Source: Ktedonospora formicarum
GTDB lineage: Bacteria; Chloroflexota; Ktedonobacteria; Ktedonobacterales; Ktedonobacteraceae
Length of the DNA stretch: 64,000 nucleotides
Direction: 5' to 3'
NCBI RefSeq assembly: GCF_016587355.1
Contig: NZ_BNJF01000002.1
Span: forward strand, 1,364,001-1,428,000
The translations under genes were made by a program, and so were the position numbers. Below the pieces are notes generated by a model, which saw only the letters and a program-made list of their open reading frames with translations, did not search any database and was not told where the DNA came from. Shown here piece after piece: positions 9,238 to 16,757 of this stretch; position 1 is the first letter of the stretch, and every line of letters starts with the position of its first letter.

Positions 9238-10551
9238 TTATTTGGGAATCAGGGGAGGCAATTTTGGCGTCTTGTGAACGACCGGAAACCGCTTCGCTTT
9301 GCCAATCTGCACCCCCCTTTGGCGGCCTTTCGATTTTCCTCGCAGTTGGACCGGCTTGGCCGGGGTTCCCAAACGAGGCAACAATTTGCCAATCCCGCGT
9401 CGCACTTGCTGCGGGGTAGACACCCGTTGCTTGTTTTCCCACGGACGCAGTTGCGGTTCGACCACCGAACGTGCCAGAACCACCTGATTGTGAGCAATCG
9501 CCACGATCAGGCTCCAGCGCTCAAACTGCTCTGGAGTACGCAAGCGCGGTTTCTCCCACAACAACGCCTGTTTGTCAAAGCGATAGCCATGTTCTTGTCC
9601 AAAGCGGCGCACATAGCCCAGGGCGATGGAGGCAAGATCCACCGATGTGTCTCCGATCCAGACAAACCAACTGACGCGGGGATCGCGCTCTTTGTTGGTC
9701 GCATGAGGCCGCACGACCTGCAGAACCGTCACTTCCAGCCAGCGTGCTTGCTTGACGTGGACCTGTTTCCACCACGTGACCGTGACCAGTCGACCTTTGG
9801 CATCCTGACCCTGCCATGTCCCATCTGGACTCCCATGGCTGCTCTCCTCCTCAGGTTGCAGTTTCTCTCCATCTTTGCGTGGTGCTCCTCGTTTGCCCGA
9901 GGGAGCAGGCGCTGCGCGGTAAAAACAGCGGTTGCCTTTGAGACGGATCAGCGTGCCCTGCAAAGGCAAGGTGCTGCATTGGCACCAGAGCCAGATCGCG
10001 TTGTATCCACGATCCAGCACCACCACCGTTTCCTTGGGCAACGACGAACTCAACTGCTGCAATTGGGCAAAGGCCATCTGCGCTGCGGTCGTCCCCGTGT
10101 TCACTCGCTGCTGATCCAGGATGTAGGTCCAACTGCTGGCAGGATCAGGCAAAGCGACGACCGTCGAGAACTGCCATCCAAACGTGACTGGCTTCTCACA
10201 CTTCGGCAGATTAGGGACCGGCAGCGCACTGCGATCTCTGGCGGTGAGCGATCTCGGACGAGCTATGCCACTGGTATCAATCCCGATCCACAAGCTGGAA
10301 TCTGCTTCCTTCTCGGGCAAATATCGGATGAACACCTTTCGCAGGGCCTGTTGATCAATGCGACCATCTTCAAACGCTTCATAGATCGACGACCACTTTC
10401 TTTCAAACCAGAGCGATTGTGTCACTTCTGGCAACGATTTGGCCTGCGTTTCCGTCATCAGTGCATCCACCGTATTGAACAGCGCATCTTTGGCTCGCAA
10501 AAAGCAGTCATAGATCTCGTGACGAAACTTGTTCCATGTGGTAAGGTACAT
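9238..10551 (-). CDS. DDE transposase of the 1.5-kb IS
   Basis: The 437-aa product starts at the ATG at 10551 (MYLTTWNKFR), with AAAGGAG 11 nt upstream; the longer frame to 10605 lacks support. It has an RNase-H-like transposase core: Asp92 in GIDTSG, Asp180 in VVLDRGYN and Glu320 in RRFGQEHGY, the last embedded in a Y-(2)-R-x-F-x-x-E-like stretch typical of IS4/IS701-type enzymes. It resembles the large NF041680-type transposase group seen in actinobacteria and Chloroflexota. All three acidic residues are present and there is no frameshift, so it is probably active. The opposite strand carries a long stop-free shadow ORF. Confidence 0.88.
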   Translation of the reverse strand: MYLTTWNKFRHEIYDCFLRAKDALFNTVDALMTETQAKSLPEVTQSLWFERKWSSIYEAFEDGRIDQQALRKVFIRYLPEKEADSSLWIGIDTSGIARPRSLTARDRSALPVPNLPKCEKPVTFGWQFSTVVALPDPASSWTYILDQQRVNTGTTAAQMAFAQLQQLSSSLPKETVVVLDRGYNAIWLWCQCSTLPLQGTLIRLKGNRCFYRAAPAPSGKRGAPRKDGEKLQPEEESSHGSPDGTWQGQDAKGRLVTVTWWKQVHVKQARWLEVTVLQVVRPHATNKERDPRVSWFVWIGDTSVDLASIALGYVRRFGQEHGYRFDKQALLWEKPRLRTPEQFERWSLIVAIAHNQVVLARSVVEPQLRPWENKQRVSTPQQVRRGIGKLLPRLGTPAKPVQLRGKSKGRQRGVQIGKAKRFPVVHKTPKLPPLIPK

Positions 10552-10636
10552 GCGAGTTCTGCTCCTTTTGTTTCTTTGATACCGGAACAGTACTCGCTTT
10601 GGCAATCTTTCGCAAGAGAGATTGCCTTTTTGCTCT

Positions 10637-10655
10637 ACATTAGTCTAAACAAGAA
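10637..10655 (-). repeat. right terminal inverted repeat of the IS
   Basis: Inverted copy of the left end (17/19 matches), followed directly by the second ATCTTTA copy. Confidence 0.88.
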
Positions 10656-10781
10656 ATCTTTATGTATTTTGAGGAAATATATGCATCTTTCAGAGTGCTC
10701 TGTTACTCCATATCTTCTTTTCCGTCGATATGTTAATGCGCTATTTTACTACAAGAGCAAAGAGGATCAAGGAGATCGTTG

Positions 10782-11270
10782 ATGTCCATGGAAAAAATGA
10801 AGTATGTCCAAGCACGCACTATGTTATTGGAACAGATCACTTTCGCGTTGCAAAATGATGAGCGTTTTGTGGCAGCCTGGTTGACTGGGAGCTTTGGTCG
10901 TAGTGAAGAAACGTGGCTCAGTGATCTGGATCTGTCTGTCGTCGTCTCTGACGCATCGAGTGCGTCGTTATGTGCCACCCCCTGGCAGAGCGGAGCAAAA
11001 ACGACGGAAGAACGTCTTGCCCTATTTAAGCAGTTTGGGACACCAGGTATCATTTTTGAAAGGAAGAACCACGCGAACCAGATTGATGGTATCCTTACCA
11101 ATGTGGTGTATCAAGAGTCCGCGCAAAGCGTCGATTGGATGCTGATCCCGCAGGCAAAAGCTCACCGAGAACACGCTTCCTTCCTGCTCTTTGATAAAGT
11201 TGGCCTTCCTGAACCATCTGTACCAGAACCTGAAAGTCTTGAACAGCGTATTGAGCGCCTGCTGCCATAA
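10782..11270 (+). CDS. nucleotidyltransferase-domain protein, C-terminally truncated
   Basis: The ATG at 10782 has AAGGAG 7 nt upstream, giving 162 aa. The N-terminal pol-beta-type nucleotidyltransferase fold is clear: GSFGRSEETWLSDLDL supplies GS and the DxD metal ligands. Family members I know, of aminoglycoside-adenylyltransferase-like type, run to about 240-260 residues, with a helical C-terminal domain that begins just after an ERL... segment. Here translation stops at EQRIERLLP, so that domain is missing. The gene is probably a decayed or minimal version; activity is doubtful. Confidence 0.72.
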   Translation: MSMEKMKYVQARTMLLEQITFALQNDERFVAAWLTGSFGRSEETWLSDLDLSVVVSDASSASLCATPWQSGAKTTEERLALFKQFGTPGIIFERKNHANQIDGILTNVVYQESAQSVDWMLIPQAKAHREHASFLLFDKVGLPEPSVPEPESLEQRIERLLP

Positions 11271-11272
11271 TT

Positions 11273-11306
11273 CTCATCAGTCCATAGACTCCCCTATGTT
11301 GATGAG
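11273..11306. terminator. hairpin between convergent nucleotidyltransferase and HxlR genes
   Basis: CTCATCA...TGATGAG, with an inner CATAG/CTATG pairing, forms an imperfect stem right after the nucleotidyltransferase stop. Confidence 0.5.
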
Positions 11307-11392
11307 GAAGCACTGATAGGCTCATCTGTAGCGGATTGCACAAGAACATCTTTGAATTACATAGGTGTAATTCTGCGCATTTTGCAGATGTA

Positions 11393-11767
11393 TTATTGAA
11401 CTGTGTGTCTCTGTTCTGAGTAGTGCTTCTCACTTATTGCTCTTGAGTTTGTGTAATGCTCGCCCCATTTTTGCATATTTGCCAGGATTGGTTCGATAGT
11501 CTGTCCTAGCAGTGTTAGGGAATATTCGACCTTCGGAGGTACTTGATTATAGATCTCGCGCGAAATTATTCCATCTTCTTCTAGTTCGCGTAGTTGCAGT
11601 GTGAGCATACGCTGTGTGATTTGAGGGATAAGCCGAGTGAGTTCCCCAAAACGACGTGGGCCAGAGAGCAAGGCAAATAAAATCATGGGTTTCCACTTAC
11701 CTCCAACAACGGATATCGTTGTTTCCACTCCGCACTTGTCCTGTGCCATGTGATTATCTTGTCCCAT
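11393..11767 (-). CDS. HxlR-family transcriptional regulator
   Basis: A 124-aa winged-helix regulator with the HxlR hallmarks KCGVETTISVVGGKWKPMILFALLSGPRRFGEL and QRMLTLQLRELEEDGII. Cys12 near the N-terminus is at the position where some HxlR/HypR proteins sense electrophiles or oxidants. The ATG at 11767 has AGGAAG 8 nt upstream. It diverges from the SnoaL-like gene, which begins 485 bp away behind an operator-rich region; that gene is its most likely target. Confidence 0.88.
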   Translation of the reverse strand: MGQDNHMAQDKCGVETTISVVGGKWKPMILFALLSGPRRFGELTRLIPQITQRMLTLQLRELEEDGIISREIYNQVPPKVEYSLTLLGQTIEPILANMQKWGEHYTNSRAISEKHYSEQRHTVQ

Positions 11768-12036
11768 CGAACACGTCTTCCTTTCGGCACCTAGTGCTAT
11801 CTCAGTATGCTAAGTAAAGCATTCGCTAATGCCGCCTGAGTGGCGACGAAGCTAGTCGGCATGTGGTTCCACTACAAGCTGAGTTTATGGTATGCAACAA
11901 CTGAGCATTCTAGGTGACTGCGCTCTGGCGGATGAGTTACTTACTAGTATTGCTGTCAGTATCGCACATTTTTGTGCGTACTTGTATACAGAGCATGCAG
12001 TGAGTATACTTCGACGACAAGGGAGAAGGCAAACTT

Positions 12037-12060
12037 CACCTCCTCTACAAAGAGGAGGTG
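12037..12060. other. perfect 10-bp hairpin
   Basis: CACCTCCTCT and AGAGGAGGTG pair perfectly around ACAA. No T-run follows. The right arm resembles a Shine-Dalgarno sequence but no start codon sits behind it. Function unclear. Confidence 0.45.
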
Positions 12061-12141
12061 CTCACCTATCCTGGAGGTTCGTGCTTTCCATTCGCTTACT
12101 GTCGAATCAATAGCACTATACGGTCTTAGGAATCGTAATCA

Positions 12142-12189
12142 GACTGGTCATTTTGACCAGTCGTCAGGTCGTCAGAATTAGACTGGTCA
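12142..12189. promoter_or_regulatory. operator cluster: GACTGGTCA inverted pair plus third half-site
   Basis: GACTGGTCA (12142-12150) and its reverse complement TGACCAGTC (12154-12162) flank TTT. A third direct copy of GACTGGTCA lies at 12181-12189. This is the geometry of a repressor binding site, about 65-110 bp before the SnoaL-like start. Confidence 0.7.
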
Positions 12190-12204
12190 TATTTATGAAA
12201 CATT

Positions 12205-12221
12205 TTCCAATGTCATTGGAA
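12205..12221. promoter_or_regulatory. 17-bp palindrome upstream of the SnoaL-like gene
   Basis: TTCCAATG-T-CATTGGAA is a perfect inverted repeat 32 bp before the ATG at 12253, between the GACTGGTCA cluster and the SD. A second, different operator is likely. Confidence 0.6.
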
Positions 12222-12252
12222 TGTTAACATAAGTTGAAACAAAGGAGGCCCT

Positions 12253-12582
12253 ATGTCTCTCACTGAGACTTCCGTTATTACCCGTTACTTCGAAGCCAGC
12301 GCTCGACGTGACATAGACGCTGTTGTCGCGTCGTTTAGCGAAGAGGCGCTGGTCGTTGATGAAAACCATACCTATCATGGCTCTCAAGAGATTCGAGAAT
12401 GGCAGGAAGGGGTTGCATCTATATATGAATACACGACACAGATTCTTGATACCAAGCGTTTGGATGAGAAGAGCTATCTAGTGATTGGTCGCCTAACTGG
12501 TAATTTTCCTGGTGGAATTGCAGATTTGCAGTATCGCTTCGTTATCCATAATGATTTGATCGAACGCCTTGAGATTGTGTAA
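12253..12582 (+). CDS. SnoaL-like / NTF2-fold protein
   Basis: A 109-aa single-domain protein preceded by a strong AAAGGAGG. It starts with the alpha-helical VITRYFEASARRDIDAVVASFSEEALVVDEN segment typical of the NTF2/SnoaL cone fold and ends with the long beta-sheet (YRFVIHNDLIERLEIV). The family includes ketosteroid-isomerase-like enzymes and polyketide cyclases as well as ligand-binding proteins. No catalytic signature decides between them. It is expressed alone and ends in a strong terminator. Confidence 0.82.
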   Translation: MSLTETSVITRYFEASARRDIDAVVASFSEEALVVDENHTYHGSQEIREWQEGVASIYEYTTQILDTKRLDEKSYLVIGRLTGNFPGGIADLQYRFVIHNDLIERLEIV

Positions 12583-12588
12583 CCAGAC

Positions 12589-12616
12589 GGGATGGGAATT
12601 CGCGAATTCCCATCCC
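12589..12616. terminator. 28-bp perfect palindrome between convergent genes
   Basis: GGGATGGGAATTCG is followed directly by its reverse complement, 6 bp after the SnoaL-like stop and 12 bp before the SDR stop. It can fold as a strong hairpin in both transcripts: a bidirectional terminator. Confidence 0.8.
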
Positions 12617-12627
12617 TGGTGTGATGA

Positions 12628-13383
12628 CTAAGCCAGCATTCCTCCATCAACAGTCAAAGTTGTGCCAGTAATATAGGATGCTGCCGGACTTGCCAAAAAG
12701 ACGATCGCCGCCGCAATCTCTTCAGGGCGCCCGTAACGCCCAAGAGCGATGGTTGAAGTCACTCCAGGGGAGAACGGTCCATCCGCCGGATTCATATCGG
12801 TATCGATAGCTCCTGGTTGAATTATGTTGACAGTGATCCCTTTCGGCCCTAGGTCTCGCGCCCAGCCTCGGGTATATCCAGCGATGGCAGCCTTTGCTGC
12901 ACTATAGTCTGCAATGCCTGGAATACCTGTTCTTGTGGAAAACCAGGAGCCAATGGAGATGATCCTTCCGCCCTCGCCCATTACACGTGCCGCAGCACGC
13001 ACCCCAGTTGCCACGCTGGTAAGATTGACTGCCATCAGATTGTTGAAGGTCGTTTCGTCTCTTTGGGGATCGGTAATCTCTCCAAATGCCAGGACGCCAG
13101 CATTGTTGACCAGAATATCAAGGCGCCCAAAATACTTGATGACCTGGTCGATTAGCCCCGTGACCTGTGCGGGATCGGCCTGATCAGCTCGAAAAGCGAT
13201 TGCACGTACCCCCATCTCTTTGATTTGACGAATAAGCGTTTCTGCCTTTGTGACTGAGGCATCGCTGGTATAGCTTATCGTGACATCCGCACCCTGCTCA
13301 GCAAGGGCATACGCAGTTGCAGCGCCAATCCCACGCGATCCACCAGTGACCAATGCTACTTTCCCGCTCAATATCTGTGTCAT
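12628..13383 (-). CDS. SDR-family NAD(P)-dependent oxidoreductase
   Basis: A 251-aa classical short-chain dehydrogenase. The Rossmann motif GGSRGIG (14-20) binds the nucleotide, NNAG lies near residue 92, a catalytic Ser in ISIGS near 147, the YxxxK pair in DYSAAKAA near 160, and the C-terminus ends in TGTTLTVDGGMLA as in FabG-like members. TGGAG lies 10 nt before the ATG. Downstream of a MarR gene on the same strand but separated by a strong terminator, it has its own promoter region with the same palindrome as the MarR promoter, so it is probably the MarR target. The substrate is unknown. Confidence 0.9.
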   Translation of the reverse strand: MTQILSGKVALVTGGSRGIGAATAYALAEQGADVTISYTSDASVTKAETLIRQIKEMGVRAIAFRADQADPAQVTGLIDQVIKYFGRLDILVNNAGVLAFGEITDPQRDETTFNNLMAVNLTSVATGVRAAARVMGEGGRIISIGSWFSTRTGIPGIADYSAAKAAIAGYTRGWARDLGPKGITVNIIQPGAIDTDMNPADGPFSPGVTSTIALGRYGRPEEIAAAIVFLASPAASYITGTTLTVDGGMLA

Positions 13384-13495
13384 GTGTTATCTACTCCATT
13401 CTATTCTTGTTAATGTGATTGAGAGCTACCACTTCCACTCCCCCTACGTCTCCTAGAGATCAGGAAAAGGGCCTGATTTACTCTCCAGGGCCTTG

Positions 13496-13517
13496 AAAAG
13501 GGGTATATGCCCCTTTA
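13496..13517. promoter_or_regulatory. MarR-type operator upstream of the SDR gene (site 1)
   Basis: AAAAGGGG-TATATG-CCCCTTTA is a near-perfect palindrome. Read on the minus strand it holds GGGGCATATACC, nearly identical to the stretch covering the -10 of the marR promoter (GGGGCATATACT). TATACC could be the SDR -10. A further ATCAGG-N7-CCTGAT repeat sits at 13459-13477. Confidence 0.7.
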
Positions 13518-13534
13518 TGGGAAAAGAAAAGCAG

Positions 13535-13578
13535 ATTTTTTGTATAAAAGGGGCATGCGCCCCTTTTATACAAAAAAT
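13535..13578 (-). terminator. perfect 20-bp hairpin terminator of the MarR gene
   Basis: Arms 13535-13554 and 13559-13578 pair perfectly around ATGC and end in a run of six T on either strand. It abuts the MarR stop codon. Its core AAAAGGGG-N6-CCCCTTTT mimics the operator palindrome. Confidence 0.88.
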
Positions 13579-14042
13579 TAAATTGTGTGCTCTAACGATT
13601 CAACTTTTTTCAGTTCGGCAAGCAGGGTGTGTGTCTGTTGCTCACCAAATTGTGCGATGATTTGCTTTTGAGCCTGAAGCCAGTAAGGATGAGCATCTAT
13701 TAGTGCTTGTTTCCCCTGCTCTGTCAGGCGTACTACTCGCGTGCGTCGATCACTTCCTGCATCAACAGTTACTAATCCCTGGTTTTCAAGCGGTTTCAAC
13801 GCGCGAGCAAGTGCACTTCTATCCATGGCTAGCTTCTCAGCTAGATGCATCACTGTCTCTTGTTCTGAGATAGCAATCATGACTAACACAGTATGCTGCG
13901 TCATGCGTAATCCAGTTGGCTGCAAACACCGATCGTAGAGTTGTGTAATCACCCGTGCGGCTTTGCGTACCTGTGAGCATGCACAGATTTCTGCGGACGC
14001 CTTCAATGCTGTTGTATCGAGTTCCTGGATTTTCGTTCCCAT
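13578..14042 (-). CDS. MarR-family transcriptional regulator
   Basis: A 154-aa winged helix protein with the MarR core: TQHTVLVMIAISEQETVMHLAEKLAMDRSALARALKPLENQGLV, followed by the wing DRRTRVVRLTEQGK. It has an N-terminal CAC motif that some relatives may use for redox sensing. A consensus promoter ends 7 nt before the ATG (14042), so the mRNA is probably leaderless; no SD is visible. The promoter is overlapped by a palindrome shared with the SDR promoter, pointing to autorepression and control of the SDR gene. Confidence 0.9.
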   Translation of the reverse strand: MGTKIQELDTTALKASAEICACSQVRKAARVITQLYDRCLQPTGLRMTQHTVLVMIAISEQETVMHLAEKLAMDRSALARALKPLENQGLVTVDAGSDRRTRVVRLTEQGKQALIDAHPYWLQAQKQIIAQFGEQQTHTLLAELKKVESLEHTI

Positions 14043-14046
14043 GATT

Positions 14047-14078
14047 AGGAGTATATGCCCCTATTTTAATAATGTCAA
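14047..14078 (-). promoter_or_regulatory. marR promoter with overlapping operator (site 3)
   Basis: On the minus strand TTGACA (14078-14073), 17 nt, TATACT (14055-14050). The -10 lies inside AGGAG-TATATG-CCCCT (14047-14062), the counterpart of site 1. Only 7 nt separate the -10 from the ATG. Confidence 0.78.
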
Positions 14079-14163
14079 GCCTTGTTCAGGGATTTAAATA
14101 TGCCTCATGACATTTTCATCAAAGTTTTTTATGAGGCTCTGGCGAAGGAAATTCTGATAGTTG

Positions 14164-14373
14164 AATATGGCCGAAATCGAGATCAGTATTTTCCAGAAGG
14201 GCTATTTATCTCGCCGGGTCGACTGTCTGGGAACGCCGCGTCGGCGTATTAATACTCTGGAACGTACACGCAACCAGAAGCGTTGTTCAATCATGTGGCA
14301 GTTTACGACGAACGAGGCTCGCCTGAAATTGCCCCACCTGTATCCCGATATCCAAAACGGACGGAAGATGTAG
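14164..14373 (+). pseudogene. C-terminal remnant of an IS630-type transposase
   Basis: The frame encodes AEIEISIFQKGYLSRR ... ERTRNQK ... WQFTTNEARLKLPHLYPDI, which matches the C-terminal end I know from IS630-family DDE transposases (LxRxxxx, then W-FTT-DARIKL-LYP). The catalytic N-terminal two-thirds are absent and no start or SD is present. It is an old IS scar between marR and dinB. Confidence 0.65.
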
Positions 14374-14509
14374 GCGTGAGGCGGGGTTCTTGAAATGGGA
14401 GTACCCACGTGACGTACAACGAGATGAACACTGGAGCCTGACGGAGAGAAACAGGTGCCTTTTCCTTCTCAAGAAGGTACTCCACCTGAAACAGGAGGAC
14501 GCCCACAGG

Positions 14510-14998
14510 CTAGATATCTGGAGCCTGAAGGCCGTGCATGCCCAGCGAGTAGCTAATTTCTCCGCCGTGATGCAAGTCGTGTTCAATCACATGCCAGACG
14601 ACCCATCCACGGGTGTACTTGTGTGTTTGGCCGTTGAGTTCATATTCGAAGACGACCTGCAGATCGGTGGGGGTATAGCGCGCTAGCGCCTCCTGCATCA
14701 CCTGCCAGGTGAGAGCCAGCCCGTTTACGATCTCACTGGCGGAGCGTATTGGAGAACCAGGTGAGTTCCAATAGGAGAGCGCGTCAAAAGCGTCATCTCC
14801 CTCGTGCAGAACATCGTGGTACCAACCTGCGCGCGCTGCAATCATATGGCGCGCCAGCTCACCGATGGAACGCAGGTGGGGCGCAGCGCGCAGAGCAAGC
14901 TGCTCAGTGGATAACGGAGCCAGGGCTTCGCTCAATTCCCTTTGATACGTTTGCCAGCCCTCAGTCATCATGGCAAGGGTGATATTAGTGTCAGTCAT
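14510..14998 (-). CDS. DinB-family metal-dependent protein
   Basis: A 162-aa four-helix-bundle protein of the DinB/YfiT superfamily. The expected three-histidine metal site is visible: RHMIAARAGW near residue 50 and WHVIEHDLHHGGEIS near 135. TGGAG lies 5 nt before the ATG. Members include thiol-dependent (mycothiol/bacillithiol) transferases and hydrolases; the thiol used here is unknown. It diverges from the hydrolase-TetR operon. Confidence 0.88.
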   Translation of the reverse strand: MTDTNITLAMMTEGWQTYQRELSEALAPLSTEQLALRAAPHLRSIGELARHMIAARAGWYHDVLHEGDDAFDALSYWNSPGSPIRSASEIVNGLALTWQVMQEALARYTPTDLQVVFEYELNGQTHKYTRGWVVWHVIEHDLHHGGEISYSLGMHGLQAPDI

Positions 14999-15099
14999 GA
15001 GTACTCCATCTGGTTTTCATCGGGTTGCTCATTAGTATCTCATTCCTGTCAAGATCGACCTGGACTGATCACTTGACTATCCAAGAAGCTCTCTTATAC

Positions 15100-15128
15100 T
15101 TGACAGTTTAATGGTGTTAAACTAAAAT
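15100..15128 (+). promoter_or_regulatory. promoter of the hydrolase-tetR operon with operator in the spacer
   Basis: TTGACA (15100-15105), 17-nt spacer, TAAAAT (15123-15128). The palindrome AGTTTAA-N5-TTAAACT (15105-15123) fills the spacer, as for TetR autorepression. Confidence 0.78.
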
Positions 15129-15187
15129 GAAAGTATATTAAATAAAATATTTCTGCGTGAAGAGCTTTTTCCAGAAAGGTATGATAA

Positions 15188-16027
15188 ATGTCCATTCACT
15201 ACCTGCAAATAGCTGATGGGACCATTTCTTTTGAGGATCAGGGGCAAGGCCCTATGGTCCTCTGTATGCCAGCAGGAGGGGATTTTCGCTCTGAATACCG
15301 CTATCTAGCTCCACAATTGGTCGCGGCAGGATATCGCGTTGTGACAATGGATATACGGGGGCAAGGAGAATCGAGCGTTGACTGGCCCGAGTATACTGAT
15401 GCCGCGCTTGGTTCAGATATGTTAACGCTTATCAAACATTTAGGTGCTACTCCAGCCTTTATTATTGGCACATCTAAAGCGACCGGAGCGGCCCTCCAGG
15501 CATCGCTGCAAGAGCCTTCTCTTGTGCGGGGACTGGTTCTTATCGGACCTTTTGTTGCGGCCCCAAGATCTGCATTCTTTACAAAGCTGATGGTTTATCT
15601 CCTATTATCACCTCTATGGGGAGTGGCAGTGTTTAATTGGTATTTTTTGAAAATGTATCCCAAAGCTCGCCCCGATGATTTTGAGGAACACCGATGCCGC
15701 GTTAAGATGATGCTCAAGGAACCTGGACGCTTGCGCGCTTTACGGCAATTATTCTCTGAGAGCAGTGGGGCAACCTACGCTCGCCATGGAGAGATCCAGA
15801 CATCTACTCTGATTTTGATGGGGTCGCGCGACCCTGATTTTAAAGATCCCACCCACGAAGCTCAGATTCTTGCGGCGCGTTTGCCACATGCAGTAGCCCA
15901 AGTCATTGAAGGCGCTGGTCATCATTTGCATGTAGAGGAACCAGTGGTGGTGGGGCAACGCATTCTTGCCTTTCTGTCCGAAATAAGCTCACAACAAGGA
16001 ATTACATCTTTACAGGAGGTCCAATGA
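15188..16027 (+). CDS. alpha/beta-hydrolase
   Basis: A 279-aa alpha/beta-hydrolase-fold protein. GGDFRS near residue 31 resembles the oxyanion-hole region, the nucleophile elbow is GTSKAT (Ser near 97; the usual final Gly is Ala), the acid is probably the Asp in MGSRDPDF, and the catalytic His is in GAGHHLHVEEP. The helical cap lies between about 130 and 205. It overlaps the following tetR gene by ATGA, so the two are co-translated. The substrate is unknown; the regulator probably senses it or its product. Confidence 0.88.
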   Translation: MSIHYLQIADGTISFEDQGQGPMVLCMPAGGDFRSEYRYLAPQLVAAGYRVVTMDIRGQGESSVDWPEYTDAALGSDMLTLIKHLGATPAFIIGTSKATGAALQASLQEPSLVRGLVLIGPFVAAPRSAFFTKLMVYLLLSPLWGVAVFNWYFLKMYPKARPDDFEEHRCRVKMMLKEPGRLRALRQLFSESSGATYARHGEIQTSTLILMGSRDPDFKDPTHEAQILAARLPHAVAQVIEGAGHHLHVEEPVVVGQRILAFLSEISSQQGITSLQEVQ

Positions 16028-16608
16028 TGGCTACGCGTGCTGGTTTGGATGCAGAAGCAATTGTGCAAAAGGCTGCTGAGCTTGTGGATAAAGGTGGGTT
16101 GGCTCCCCTCTCGATGGCTACGCTTGCCTCTGAACTGGGTGTTCGTCCTCCCGCGCTCTACCACTACTTTGCTGGTCTGGCTGGACTGCGACGTCAGCTT
16201 TCCCTTCTAGGATTGCAGGAAGTGTCAATTCAGGTGGGGCGTGCTGTTCAGGGCAAGGCTGGCGATGATGCGGTGTTCGCCCTCGCATACGCTCTACGGG
16301 ACTTTGCGAGAGCTCATCCAGGTCTCTACGAGGCTGCCTCGCGTGCGCCTGATTCTGAGGACCGCGAGTGGCAGATGGCTGGGCAAGAAGTGGTGGCGAC
16401 TATGATCCGTGCGTTATCTGCCTATCAACTCTCAGATGCTGCTGCCCGGCTTGCAGTGCGCATGCTTCGTAGTGTCGTTCATGGGTGTGTCTCACTGGAA
16501 TACATTGATGGATTTGGCCTTCCAAACGTGAACAATGAGACATTCGAGAGCTTGTTGAAGGCACTATTGGACTATCTGGCAAGCCATATAGCAAAAACCA
16601 GCGTTTAA
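16024..16608 (+). CDS. TetR/AcrR-family regulator
   Basis: The 194-aa product has an N-terminal TetR HTH (SMATLASELGVRPPALYHYFAGLAGLRRQLS) and a C-terminal helical domain of the WHG/TetR_C type (LAVRMLRSVVHGCVSLEYIDGFG). The start overlaps the hydrolase stop (ATGA), with AGGAGG 5-8 nt upstream; ATG 16024 or 16027 are both possible. It most likely represses its own operon through the 15105-15123 palindrome. Confidence 0.9.
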   Translation: MMATRAGLDAEAIVQKAAELVDKGGLAPLSMATLASELGVRPPALYHYFAGLAGLRRQLSLLGLQEVSIQVGRAVQGKAGDDAVFALAYALRDFARAHPGLYEAASRAPDSEDREWQMAGQEVVATMIRALSAYQLSDAAARLAVRMLRSVVHGCVSLEYIDGFGLPNVNNETFESLLKALLDYLASHIAKTSV

Positions 16609-16757
16609 GTCTGGTCATACAATACAGATGTAAAAACAACTGCGAGAATAATGATGCACAATTCTCTAGAAGGGGCGGATTAGCAGTATATACTTGCTTA
16701 GTGACAGAATAGAGGAAAGAATAGTTATCTATAAGAGGCAAGAGATAGGAGATGTGC

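Larger units (their letters stand above)
9150..10655 (-). mobile_element. complete insertion sequence, 1506 bp, with inverted ends and target duplication
   Basis: The left end TTCTTGTTTAAACTAACGT (9150-9168) and the reverse complement of 10637-10655 agree at 17 of 19 bases. The 7 bp outside each end are identical (ATCTTTA at 9143-9149 and 10656-10662), a clear target-site duplication. One intact transposase fills the element. It is apparently a recent insertion, 120 bp upstream of the nucleotidyltransferase gene. Confidence 0.9.
11768..12252. other. regulatory intergenic region between HxlR and SnoaL-like genes
   Basis: There is no credible gene. It contains a perfect 10-bp hairpin (12037-12060), the repeat cluster at 12142-12189 and a 17-bp palindrome at 12205-12221, described separately. 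Confidence 0.5.

Noticed and set aside
9217..10782. A 521-codon plus-strand ORF across the IS
   Set aside because: It is the exact antisense of the transposase, has Arg/Pro/Gln-rich random composition and no SD; the minus-strand DDE frame explains the region.
13535..13578. Palindrome considered as a third operator only
   Set aside because: The stem is 20 bp with T-runs and abuts the MarR stop, so terminator is the main call; the operator likeness is kept as a finding.
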